A DNA stretch of 13,100 nt from an uncultured Collinsella sp. (GTDB lineage Bacteria > Actinomycetota > Coriobacteriia > Coriobacteriales > Coriobacteriaceae), in NCBI GenBank assembly GCA_902478935.1, contig CABSMV010000055.1:1-13100 (forward strand). Direction: 5' to 3'. The translations under genes and the position numbers were made by a program. Positions 1 through 7,479 of the stretch are shown piece by piece. The notes under the pieces are model-generated. The model was not told the origin of the DNA. It did no database searches and saw only the letters and a list, made by a program, of their open reading frames with translations. Positions within the stretch are counted from its first letter, which is position 1. The number at the start of each line of letters is the position of its first letter.

Positions 1-3000
1 GACCTGAACTTCCGAGCGCTCGCATGCTGCGTCGGGCACATGAAGTTCGTGCAGCACGGCACCCAGCGCCGAGTTTGCGCCCGGTCGAATTTCCTCGAGC
101 GTTACAGGATCGAGCGCCACCAGATTACGCGCCTTCGCATACAGCGTTACGCGTTTGCCCACTTCGTCGCTCCAACTCTCGGGAATGGCGAAGCTCATGC
201 GGAACTGTGCCGTGCAACCCGGTGCCAGCACGGCGTTGCCGTTGTCGGCTACCAGCGGGTGCGTTGCAAAACGTGCGCCCAGCGTCTCGAGCGCGTACTT
301 CACGTGTGCCATGTCGTTGGCCGAAGCGTCCTCGGCAAGCTCTGGATCGTAGATCGAAGCCATGCGTGCGTTCACTCCGAATCCGATGGATGCGCTGGAG
401 AACGGCTGGCTGGAACCCTCTCGGTACAGATCGATCGTGCCGGCGGTCAGCAAGGTGTTGCCGTCGTTTCGCACCGTGACCATGAAGGATTCGCCTGCTG
501 CCCCGGGCACCACCGCGCCCGAGGTAGCGACCGCGCCCGTCGGAGTGGCACACGCCACCAAGGGTACTTCGATGCCGTGCAGCTCCGCCTCGCTCTTCTC
601 CGCGCTCACAATGTGCGTGGCGAGCGCGGAGAGCATGCCTCCCGACGTCAAAAATGTCGTTATCTGATCGATGGGATGGTCCAGCTCGCACATCACGAAC
701 GGCTCCGTGAACAGATCGCCTGCCAAGGCGCTGGCGAAGATGCGGAAGTGCTTGCCCATCACTGCTATCGGGTTGCCTTCTTCGTCGTAGGTTTGCCCCA
801 CCTTGCCATCGGTGTTCTCTACGTACATCACGCACCGGCCGTTGTTGCTTGCGCTAAACGATGCCGGGCCACAGCCTGCGGCACCCACGGGCTGCGTTGC
901 AAATGCCGATGCGCCTCGCGTCCACGTAACATGCTGCAGTTGCTCGTTGACGGTTGCCAAAAAGCCCGAATGTTGTGGCCACGGCACCGCGTGGGGTACT
1001 GTGGCATCTGGTGGCATAACGCCCCAACCCGCGATGGACTGGCCGATCACGGCATACGATGCGCAGCCACAACCGTTTGCAGTTTCGTATGCAACGGACA
1101 CCACCATTTTGCCGTTGATATTCTCGGGTACGCCCAGCTCGATGCTCGATGGCGCTTGCGGAAAGCGGAGGACCTGACGGAACGTGAGGCTGTCGCCCAA
1201 ATCATCCGACCACAGGATGAAGCACTCCAGCGCAACCTCTGCCTCATTGCCCAGCGCCTTTTCTGCGGTGGTTCCGCGGCGGTGGAGGTAAGCGCCCGAC
1301 AGGCGTCCGTTGACCAGCGTCTTGCCCACCGTGATGCGTGGACACTGCAGACAATGGTGGCCATCCTCCTGAAGGCGGCCGCGCGAGATGCTGCGCCACG
1401 ACGTGTGCGACATCACGCGAACTCCGTCGTTGCTTATGCGCAGGCGCACAACGGACAGTATGCCGGCTGTGCTTGCCGTATCGAAATGGGTGTTGTCGCC
1501 GTCGGGGCGCTCGCCCGAGACCAGCAGCACGTAAGCGTCCTGGTTTTCTCTTCCGTCCGTATATTCCACTACGTCGAAGTCGTAATCGAATATGCCGTCG
1601 CGCTCCACGTCGCCCTCGCCAAAGCCAAGGGTGAAGTCCACGGGCATGGGGGCAGACCACGTGCCGTTTGCCTTTGTGTGCACCACCAGGCGCGAGCGGC
1701 CATTGTCGCCGTAGCGCACCGAGGCGATACGGAACAGGCATTCTATGCCGGCGATCATCGCCAGCTTCATGTGAGCTTCGCTGAGAACGCCGGTAAACAG
1801 CACGTTGTCGCTCGAGGGTTTTATGCCGCCACGCTCGTCCTCCGATACACCAGCAGAATTGGCGTTGGGGTCCGCAGCGGCGTTCGTCGCCTGCCCGACA
1901 TAGGTGTACGCATACATCGGCGCGGCGTTTTCGTCGTTCTCTATCAGTGCATGGACGAAATGCTCGATCTGTCCCGTGTCGTCGCTTTCTGCATCCGCCT
2001 CGAGCTCAATGCGCGTGACCGCTTGATCCCAATCGCGCACGACGGGCGCGACGTTTACGGCAGTGGCCTTAACCTCGGCGCGTGCGAGCAGCTCAGCGTT
2101 GGTGACGATGGTGGCCGATGCGATAAATTGCGGCACGCCGCCTGCCTCGGCGTTGCCAGCCGTGCCGAAGCGGGCATCCAGCGTGTAAGGCGTATCTCCA
2201 CCCAATGCGAGCTCAGAGCGCTGGAGCACATACTGGTTGCCATTGTTCACCGACATATTCCACGAATCGAGGAGTGTGGGCCACGACCCCGACCAAGCCT
2301 TGGTGGTCCACTTGAACATCACAAACTGGAGTATCACATCGACATCGACGTCTGCACCTACGCGCAGCCGCGGAAGCTGGTGTCCATCTGCCTTCTCGTA
2401 CCCAATGAACAGCGTGAGGGATGCGGCGCCGCGCACGGCAGACGAAGCGACGCCTGCAACGCCGGCGCCAAAGGTGACGGCAAGCCCGATCTGGATGGTG
2501 AATGAGCCCGACGTGTTGGAATAGTCGAGCGAAATGTTTTTAAAAAACGCCGCGCCGCTGCCGTGCGTGTGGGCACCCACGGCGAGCGCCAGCTTCGCCA
2601 GCACCCAGGGGTTGACGTTTAGGAAAAACGGCACCGGTCCTAGGGTAAACTGCTCGGTCCAATTGAGGTCGGTTCTTACCTGGAAGAGGGCCTTAATATT
2701 GCCGTATGCGGGGTCGTTGTTGTTACCCCAGGTTTTGCCCACCCAATCGTAGGCGAGCGAGCCGTACAGCTGTGTGGCGATGTCCATCGTAAACAGCAGC
2801 GTGCAGTGGTGACGAAGCAGCTTGGTGTTTCTTGGATCGGTGCCCGAACCGGCACTCATACTCTTGTACTGATTCCACTTCCCCTCCATTTCGTCGAGGT
2901 AGCGGTTTGCCTGCTTGGCGCCCGACTCACGCGGCGATTTCTTCCAGTATTCCGGATCCGGATTGCCCGAATCGTTCATGTAGCCGACCGGTTTGTATCC

Positions 3001-4047
3001 TCCGCCAAACAGCACGTATCCAGCAAACGAGAAATCGAACAAAATGGGGAACGAGGGCATCCAGCAGGTGAACTTATTGCCGCCGATGCCGGGAAACGCC
3101 GCCGGGAAATCAAACGGAGTGATCTCTTGGTCCATGGTAGTGGGGACGATAGTGGTCGATCCGGATTCCGCCTTTGCCGCCGGCGCGGTAACAACGGCCA
3201 TAGGGGATGAGAGCGTGTAGGTTTTGCCCTGGTAGTCGAGGACAAAGCGCAGCTTGCACCCTTCTTCCAGAAGGCCCGAAGCTGCATCGAGGAACGTGTC
3301 TTCAAGCGTGAACGTTGCCAGATTATCCGCACCCGATGCGCTGGCCTTGACTTGGCCAATCTGCGTGAAGGTTTCGGGTGAGCTGCCCGCGGCAGGCGTC
3401 ACTTTGTTGATGCGCAGCGTTGCCTGTCCACCCTGTGGCAGATGTGCCTGCACGGTAAAGGCGTGCGTATCGGGCTGCTCGTTTGCCGTGTCGTCCTTCG
3501 GCAATGTCATGAACGTGGCTTCAGCGTACTGGATGTCCCATTCGTCGAATGTGAGCTGGCGGAAGTACGGCTCGCCGTCGGAAAGCGGACGCGTGGGCGC
3601 GGTTATGGCGGTGCCGCCCTGGATACGCGCAAGGGGAATCTCGACATCACGGTAGCCCGCCATGCTAATGGAGATGCCGCCGTTAAAGTCGTACGCGTCG
3701 AGAAGCGTCGTCTCGTCCACGTAGCCTTCCGCAAGAGGGGCGATCTCAAAGATGGCCGTGCCCTCGTCGACGGTCGTGGCGGAGAGCTGCTTGCCCGCGG
3801 CATAACGCGACACGAGCGTGACCTGGGCACCCGTGATGGGCGTATTCTTGTTGGCGACGTCGACCACAACCACACCAAACATGGTGCGCGAGAGAACGAG
3901 CACCCTGAAGGGGTCTTCTTCGTCGGCATAGGCTTCGGTGGGCGCGAACGGCAATATGAAGGCGTTTGCGCTGCCCGGCACGCGCGGCAACATAATGCTC
4001 GCCAGCGAGGATGCTCCGGCAACAAGTAACGAACGGCGATCAAGCAT
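1..4047 (-). CDS. Giant Tat-exported protein of unknown function (3' end beyond window)
   Basis: One uninterrupted minus-strand frame runs from an ATG at 4047 to the window edge: 1349 codons and no stop, so the C-terminus lies outside. The ATG is preceded by GGGAG with a 6-base gap. An in-frame ATG at 4071 has no ribosome binding site and was not chosen. The N-terminus MLDRRSLLVAGASS is a twin-arginine signal (R4-R5), followed by a hydrophobic stretch and two AxA sites; AYA at 39-41 is the likely cleavage point. Residues about 56-145 look like a carboxypeptidase-regulatory-like beta fold. Residues about 1170-1260 resemble a CARDB-type domain (VTVRNDGNTLL). The middle is rich in Gly, Asn, aromatic and acidic residues and I do not recognise it. 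Export folded through Tat to the surface is inferred from the signal. Substrate and function are unknown. It lies 157 bases downstream of the LuxR gene on the same strand. Confidence 0.85.
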   Translation of the reverse strand, partial: MLDRRSLLVAGASSLASIMLPRVPGSANAFILPFAPTEAYADEEDPFRVLVLSRTMFGVVVVDVANKNTPITGAQVTLVSRYAAGKQLSATTVDEGTAIFEIAPLAEGYVDETTLLDAYDFNGGISISMAGYRDVEIPLARIQGGTAITAPTRPLSDGEPYFRQLTFDEWDIQYAEATFMTLPKDDTANEQPDTHAFTVQAHLPQGGQATLRINKVTPAAGSSPETFTQIGQVKASASGADNLATFTLEDTFLDAASGLLEEGCKLRFVLDYQGKTYTLSSPMAVVTAPAAKAESGSTTIVPTTMDQEITPFDFPAAFPGIGGNKFTCWMPSFPILFDFSFAGYVLFGGGYKPVGYMNDSGNPDPEYWKKSPRESGAKQANRYLDEMEGKWNQYKSMSAGSGTDPRNTKLLRHHCTLLFTMDIATQLYGSLAYDWVGKTWGNNNDPAYGNIKALFQVRTDLNWTEQFTLGPVPFFLNVNPWVLAKLALAVGAHTHGSGAAFFKNISLDYSNTSGSFTIQIGLAVTFGAGVAGVASSAVRGAASLTLFIGYEKADGHQLPRLRVGADVDVDVILQFVMFKWTTKAWSGSWPTLLDSWNMSVNNGNQYVLQRSELALGGDTPYTLDARFGTAGNAEAGGVPQFIASATIVTNAELLARAEVKATAVNVAPVVRDWDQAVTRIELEADAESDDTGQIEHFVHALIENDENAAPMYAYTYVGQATNAAADPNANSAGVSEDERGGIKPSSDNVLFTGVLSEAHMKLAMIAGIECLFRIASVRYGDNGRSRLVVHTKANGTWSAPMPVDFTLGFGEGDVERDGIFDYDFDVVEYTDGRENQDAYVLLVSGERPDGDNTHFDTASTAGILSVVRLRISNDGVRVMSHTSWRSISRGRLQEDGHHCLQCPRITVGKTLVNGRLSGAYLHRRGTTAEKALGNEAEVALECFILWSDDLGDSLTFRQVLRFPQAPSSIELGVPENINGKMVVSVAYETANGCGCASYAVIGQSIAGWGVMPPDATVPHAVPWPQHSGFLATVNEQLQHVTWTRGASAFATQPVGAAGCGPASFSASNNGRCVMYVENTDGKVGQTYDEEGNPIAVMGKHFRIFASALAGDLFTEPFVMCELDHPIDQITTFLTSGGMLSALATHIVSAEKSEAELHGIEVPLVACATPTGAVATSGAVVPGAAGESFMVTVRNDGNTLLTAGTIDLYREGSSQPFSSASIGFGVNARMASIYDPELAEDASANDMAHVKYALETLGARFATHPLVADNGNAVLAPGCTAQFRMSFAIPESWSDEVGKRVTLYAKARNLVALDPVTLEEIRPGANSALGAVLHELHVPDAACERSEVQV

Positions 4048-4161
4048 CTTTGGCTCCCATCCCGCAAACATCGGAGGAAATAATCCTATTTTGCGAGAAG
4101 GTGCCCCGTGGCGGTAGTGCCGTTCCATGGCCAAAATGTCCAATTTGAGTGCGCGAAATCG

Positions 4162-4201
4162 CCAGGCCCCCGGAGCGCTTTCGATACGCCGGGCAGTCTG
4201 G
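4162..4201 (-). other. Stem-loop just after the LuxR stop codon
   Basis: An imperfect inverted repeat lies 3 bases past the LuxR stop: outer arms CCAG/CTGG and inner arms CCCGG/CCGGG around a loop of about 15 bases. No U-run follows on the minus strand, so it is not a textbook intrinsic terminator. It could reduce read-through into, or protect the mRNA of, the downstream exported-protein gene. This is seen by eye only and no folding was computed. Confidence 0.3.
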
Positions 4202-4204
4202 CCG

Positions 4205-5209
4205 CTAGCGCAACATGTAGGCAATCAGCTCGGCGCGAGTTCCGATACCAAGCTTGGCATACACTCCTGATAGGCGGTTTTTAACGGTGCCCGGCGATAC
4301 TCCCATGTGGCGTGCGATTTCAGCGTTGGTCCATCCGCGGCAGGCGAGCATGGCCATGGTGAACTCCGTGGTCGTTAGGTCGTCGGCCACGTCCTCGCCC
4401 GAATCGGGGTTGTGGATGCGCCGCCAGCCGTAGCTGAATCGATACGTAATCTCGATGATGCGAGCGAAATCGTCGGGGTATTGCGATTTTAAGCACGCCT
4501 CAATAAGCCCCTGCAAAAGGCCGTGGTGCTCGCCGATGAGCTCGATAAGGCCGTCAGGGCGCGCAATGTTCCAAGCGGTTCCGAAGTGTGCCTTTGCGGC
4601 GTCGATATCCTTGAGGCTCATGCATGCCATGGAAGCTGCCAGGTGCAGGAACAGCTCCGAGATGGGATAGCTTCCCTGTTTCATGATCAGGGCGTTTTCC
4701 GCCATGCCCAGACTGCGGCCATATTCGCCGCGCAGGTACAGGGCATGCGCCATCACGTAGCTGGCGAACAGGCGCAGGCCTTCGGGCAGATGCGCCGCAA
4801 GCGGATAAAACTCTTCGGCGGAATACGGGGAAGGCAAGTGCAGCAGGACGCTCGCGGCGGAGGCGAACAGGATATGCGTGGCGTGGACGGCGGGCGATTC
4901 CTCGTCAGTTGGCGTATCGAGGATGCCCGCAAGGCACCGGCGGGCATCGGCGATACGGTTGAGCGACAGACTGGCATATCCGCAGATAAGGCATGCGGAA
5001 TAGCGCAGTGCGGGGTCGGTGGCGTCAAGATAAGGGCGCGCCGTCTTGGCAGCGAGGGTGGCCTGTCCGCGAAAGTACAGCGCTTCTGCCGTGGCAATGG
5101 CGCGCGAATCGGGGTCGGAAATGCCTGCAACCGCAGCGTCAATCTGCCCCGGCACAAAGGCGGTGCACATCAACGGCATGGGAATGCGCGGGTAGCCATC
5201 GCAGTCCAT
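4205..5209 (-). CDS. LuxR-type transcriptional regulator with helical-repeat sensor region
   Basis: The last 59 residues of this 334-residue protein form a LuxR/GerE helix-turn-helix: a TTTEFTMAMLACRGWTNAEI segment, then HMGVSPGTVKNRLSGVYAKL, ending AELIAYMLR. The N-terminal 250 residues are Ala/Leu-rich with repeated helix pairs (ALRYSACLICGYASL, YVMAHALYLRGEYGRSLGMA), as in the TPR-like arm of MalT/LAL-type regulators. No receiver domain and no Walker A motif are visible, so the signal is unknown. The ATG at 5209 is preferred because GGGAG sits 7 bases upstream; a TTG at 5236 would add nine residues. The protein is cytoplasmic and DNA-binding by family. Single LuxR genes of this sort often sit next to Tat-exported proteins in Coriobacteriia, so control of the downstream 1349-codon gene is likely but inferred. 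Confidence 0.88.
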   Translation of the reverse strand: MDCDGYPRIPMPLMCTAFVPGQIDAAVAGISDPDSRAIATAEALYFRGQATLAAKTARPYLDATDPALRYSACLICGYASLSLNRIADARRCLAGILDTPTDEESPAVHATHILFASAASVLLHLPSPYSAEEFYPLAAHLPEGLRLFASYVMAHALYLRGEYGRSLGMAENALIMKQGSYPISELFLHLAASMACMSLKDIDAAKAHFGTAWNIARPDGLIELIGEHHGLLQGLIEACLKSQYPDDFARIIEITYRFSYGWRRIHNPDSGEDVADDLTTTEFTMAMLACRGWTNAEIARHMGVSPGTVKNRLSGVYAKLGIGTRAELIAYMLR

Positions 5210-5351
5210 CTTCCATCTCCCATCAGGTGGCAACAATGCAGCAATTGTACTCCTGTTGCTCGGTGCTGGAATTTGTGGGTATCGCCTACGATTATGCCGA
5301 ACGTATAAAGGAAGAGTCTATTGGCGATGCTTCCAAGGTGGCTACCGAAGC

Positions 5352-5650
5352 CTATCTGACCTTGGGATATAGAAAAACTGCCACCCCTGCAAAAAGCTCT
5401 GCCGCAGCGATGGGAAACGCATCTTCTGGGCATTCCGGCGTCTCCAGCCAGCGCTGGACTGCTGCTGTCGCCTGCGCGTTGGCGAGCGGGGCGTGGGGAC
5501 CGTCCGGCGACCAGCGGTGACGGGCGAGCCCTGCCGCGTACGTGGGACTCCATCGGCGTAGACCCGTGACCCCCATGGCATCGGAGAAGTTCACCATGGC
5601 GTCCAGGACTTTACCGTCCGGCACGTCCAGCCTAGCGGCTCTCTTGAACC
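5352..5650 (-). pseudogene. Possible gene remnant, unidentified
   Basis: A minus-strand open frame runs from about 5650 to a TAG at 5352-5354. From an internal ATG at 5624 it gives 90 residues, beginning MPDGKVLDAMVNFSDAMG and ending LFAGVAVFLYPKVR. The residue mix looks protein-like (RRWSPTYAAGLARHRWSP). There is no clear ribosome binding site and the frame has no good start. A second frame just upstream (about 5640-5705, minus) gives a plausible short peptide ending in TAG, as if a frameshift separates two parts of one gene. I do not recognise the family. It could also be a chance frame in GC-rich DNA. Confidence 0.3.
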
Positions 5651-5799
5651 CAAGGTTGAAAGGGGGCGTTGTACAAGGCGAATGGGGCCGAGTGGAAGTG
5701 GATCAAAAGAGCGTTACTTGACGTTTCATGCATAATGCCAACCGCCCCGCGACATCACGTTCGCAGCGCGCAGGGGCCGGAGAATCTTCGCGATGAGAG
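5651..5799. other. Intergenic stretch before the PadR operon
   Basis: No convincing gene is seen here on either strand. Together with the doubtful frame at 5352-5650 and the LuxR 5' region at 5210-5351, it separates the minus-strand LuxR gene from the plus-strand PadR operon. No recognisable insertion-sequence end or RNA gene was found. Confidence 0.5.
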
Positions 5800-5828
5800 T
5801 TGACGTCTAATACCTTGCATCGTATAGT
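5800..5828 (+). promoter_or_regulatory. Sigma-70-type promoter of the padR operon
   Basis: TTGACG (5800-5805) and TATAGT (5823-5828) are separated by exactly 17 bases, close to the sigma-70 consensus. They lie about 40 bases upstream of the PadR start, which predicts a short leader with transcription starting near 5835. This is the clearest promoter in the window. Confidence 0.75.
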
Positions 5829-5849
5829 GTGTATAGCATAGTATATGAC
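5822..5849 (+). promoter_or_regulatory. Putative PadR operator over the -10 and start site
   Basis: The stretch repeats GTATAG (5822-5827 and 5831-5836) and then holds CATA-GTA-TATG, a short dyad with a 3-base centre. It overlaps the -10 box and the predicted transcription start. PadR repressors commonly bind AT-rich dyads at their own promoters, so autoregulation is the natural reading. The repeats are visible; their function is inferred. Confidence 0.45.
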
Positions 5850-5865
5850 GAGAGGAGGTGTGCGG

Positions 5866-6186
5866 ATGGAGGCACAGATGAAGCGCGGCTTCCTGGAGGC
5901 CTGCGTGCTCGCGGCCGTCTCCGGCGAGGAGTCCTACGGCTACCAGATCGTGAAGGACGTACCGGCGAGCATGGGGCTCACGGAGTCGACGCTCTACCCG
6001 CTGCTCAAGCGCCTGGAGAAGGCCGGGTGCATCACGGCGCGCTCCGCCGAGCACAACGGGCGGCTGCGCCGGTACTACCGCATCACGGACGACGGGCGAG
6101 CGCGCATCGAGGAGTTCCTGGCCGAGTGGCCGTCCGTACGGGAGATTTACGCATACGTTGAGGGGGCGCACCATGACGCGCGATGA
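5866..6186 (+). CDS. PadR-family transcriptional regulator
   Basis: This 106-residue protein matches the compact PadR winged-helix family. The N-terminal helix leads into GEESYGYQIVKDV, the recognition region is MGLTESTLYPLLKRLEKAG, and the wing is GRLRRYYRITDDG. The C-terminal helix used for dimerisation is short. The ATG at 5866 is chosen because AGGAGG lies 7 bases upstream; an in-frame ATG at 5845 lies ahead of that site and was rejected. Its stop overlaps the next gene by 14 bases, which implies translational coupling with the HAAS membrane protein. PadR followed by HAAS/DUF1700 and a DUF4097-type gene is a recurring arrangement in Firmicutes and Actinobacteria. PadR is expected to repress its own operon. 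The ligand is unknown. Confidence 0.92.
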   Translation: MEAQMKRGFLEACVLAAVSGEESYGYQIVKDVPASMGLTESTLYPLLKRLEKAGCITARSAEHNGRLRRYYRITDDGRARIEEFLAEWPSVREIYAYVEGAHHDAR

Positions 6187-6796
6187 GTTTCTGGGCCGGT
6201 TGGGCGAGCTGCTCGCCTGCCTGCCGGCCGAGCAGGTGGAGGAGACCAAGGCGTTCTATGCGGAGGCCATCGCTGACCGCATGGAGGACGGTATGAGCGA
6301 GGAGGAGGCCGTGGCCGCCATGGGCACGCCCGGCGAGGTGGCGGAGGCCACGCTCGACGACCTGCCCGCCGTGCCGCGCGCGATCGCGAGGACGCGCCGG
6401 CGCAGCACCACGCTGCTGTGGGTGCTGACCATCGTGGGCTCCCCGGTGTGGGTGCCGCTGCTCGCCGCCTTCGCCGCCGTGGCCGTCACGGTCTATATCT
6501 GCATCTGGCTGCTGGCACTCTGCGTGTGGATCGTCGCGGCGGCACTCGGGGGCGTGGGCGTAGTTGAGCTCCTGTTTGCCGTAAGCGGCGTCACCATCGG
6601 CCACTTCCCGTACGTCCTCGCCTCGGCGGGCGTGGGGCTCGGCCTCGTCGGCGTGGCGCTCTTCGTTGGTGCTGGCGCTTGGGCCGCCTCAAAACAAATT
6701 GCGCGCCTCTCGGCGCTCTGGGCGAGGAAGGCCGCCTCGCCCTTCTGGAAGGGTAAGGGCGAGAAGGGCGGCGCTGCCGCGCATCTCGCGGCGTAG
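6173..6796 (+). CDS. HAAS (DUF1700) domain membrane protein
   Basis: This 207-residue protein has an N-terminal soluble HAAS/DUF1700 domain at about residues 1-65: MTRDEFLGRLGELLACLP, then ETKAFYAEAIADRMEDGMSE and the typical EEAVAAMGTPGEVA segment. Hydrophobic segments follow at about 82-122, 124-148 and 150-172, giving probably four membrane spans, and the tail is basic (KGKGEKGG). The start ATG follows GAGGGGG and lies inside the end of padR. HAAS proteins are encoded next to PadR regulators and are thought to work with them in membrane signalling; the mechanism is not established. The gene is very GC-rich, with almost all third positions G or C, unlike the genes beyond about 7330. Confidence 0.9.
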   Translation: MTRDEFLGRLGELLACLPAEQVEETKAFYAEAIADRMEDGMSEEEAVAAMGTPGEVAEATLDDLPAVPRAIARTRRRSTTLLWVLTIVGSPVWVPLLAAFAAVAVTVYICIWLLALCVWIVAAALGGVGVVELLFAVSGVTIGHFPYVLASAGVGLGLVGVALFVGAGAWAASKQIARLSALWARKAASPFWKGKGEKGGAAAHLAA

Positions 6797-6811
6797 AAAG
6801 GAGTGAGTACC

Positions 6812-7066
6812 ATGACCAGCGCGAAGAAGATCTACCTCGCCGTGGCGGGCGGGCTCGTTGCCGCGGGTGTTGTCCTCGCGGGCATTGGCTTTATCGCTTC
6901 GGGCTTCGACCCGGCCGTGTTCACAACCCAAATCGACACGCGCGACAGCACCATCGTGCTCGGCGGCGTCGAGGTGGACGACCCGATGGGCCTCCCCCTC
7001 ATCGAGCAGCTCGCCAATCTGGGCGAGATCGACACCTCCGGCGTCGCGGATCCCGCCGCGCCCTAG
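6812..7066 (+). CDS. Small single-TM protein, third gene of padR operon
   Basis: This 84-residue protein begins with a short basic end and one hydrophobic segment (about residues 6-30, KIYLAVAGGLVAAGVVLAGI). An extracytoplasmic tail of about 50 residues rich in Asp, Thr and Val follows. The ATG at 6812 is 8 bases after AAAGGAG; the GTG at 6803 overlaps that site and was rejected. The gene starts 15 bases after the HAAS stop, so it is co-transcribed. In comparable operons this place is often held by a DUF4097-type protein with a long beta-repeat region. Here the protein stops right after the membrane anchor and a short tail, so it may be a truncated version or a different small subunit. I cannot assign a function. 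Confidence 0.75.
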   Translation: MTSAKKIYLAVAGGLVAAGVVLAGIGFIASGFDPAVFTTQIDTRDSTIVLGGVEVDDPMGLPLIEQLANLGEIDTSGVADPAAP

Positions 7067-7227
7067 GCGCAGCGAGCCCGGGCGCTCTGCCCGCCAAGCT
7101 GCGTAAGCCGGCGAAACCCGAACCTCAACCTCTACGCAACTGGCCCCAAGCCTGCGCCGATTCGCTCTCAGCGCCGCGCGGGGGCCCGTGACGCATGCCC
7201 AAAAAGGTACGAGGAGAAAGGAACGCG

Positions 7228-7323
7228 ATGACGACAACCACGCCCTTCCGCCTTCACGGGGCCACGCAGGACCGGAAGCGACTGGGCCGTGCGGTGGGGC
7301 TGTGCTTGGATTGGCTACACTGA
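7228..7323 (+). pseudogene. Truncated gene stub with strong ribosome binding site
   Basis: A 31-codon frame starts at an ATG 5 bases after AAAGGA (the region reads GAGGAGAAAGGA) and begins MTTTTPFRLHGATQDRKRLG. It then reads AVGLCLDWLH and stops at TGA. The strong initiation site and hydrophilic N-terminus suggest the real start of a fourth operon gene. The early stop, and the change of base composition soon after, suggest the rest was lost by deletion or replacement near 7310-7330. It could instead be a genuine micropeptide. The 161-base gap before it holds no other feature. Confidence 0.45.
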
Positions 7324-7479
7324 TATGGACAGTTCCGTGAGGGGCGCGAGAGACGGGACTCTGGGGAGATCTTCGAGGAGGAGTGTCTCGACTGGAAGCG
7401 CGGGTTCAGTGGAGCAGGAACCTAATCTCTGTCTCTCTTGCTTTTTTGATTTGTTGAGAAGCCGGCATTTGGGGGCATT
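7324..7479. other. Non-coding junction between operon stub and accessory gene
   Basis: No gene is supported here. GC content falls steadily across the stretch, and a T-run lies at 7442-7447 without a convincing hairpin before it. The promoter of the next gene should lie here, but I see no good -35/-10 pair. Confidence 0.4.

Noticed and set aside
40..2505. 821-codon plus-strand open frame
   Set aside because: It is antisense to the 1349-codon minus-strand frame. Its product is rich in His, Arg and Cys with no domain logic, which is typical of a shadow frame in GC-rich coding DNA, while the minus frame has a signal peptide and normal protein composition.
3603..4067. Minus-strand 154-residue frame starting near the exported-protein start
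   Set aside because: It is a different frame of the same strand with an Arg/Pro/Ser-rich product. The neighbouring frame from 4047 has the better ribosome binding site and the Tat signal.
4523..5308. 261-codon plus-strand frame
   Set aside because: It is antisense to the LuxR gene, whose HTH motif is unmistakable.
5829..6161. Overlapping plus-strand frame inside padR
   Set aside because: It is a shifted frame of padR, Arg/Gly/Ala-rich, without a ribosome binding site.
7064..7230. Read-through open frame after the third padR-operon gene
   Set aside because: The frame is open from the stop to 7230, but the product is Arg/Pro-rich with no motif. In DNA this GC-rich an open frame of 55 codons is expected by chance.
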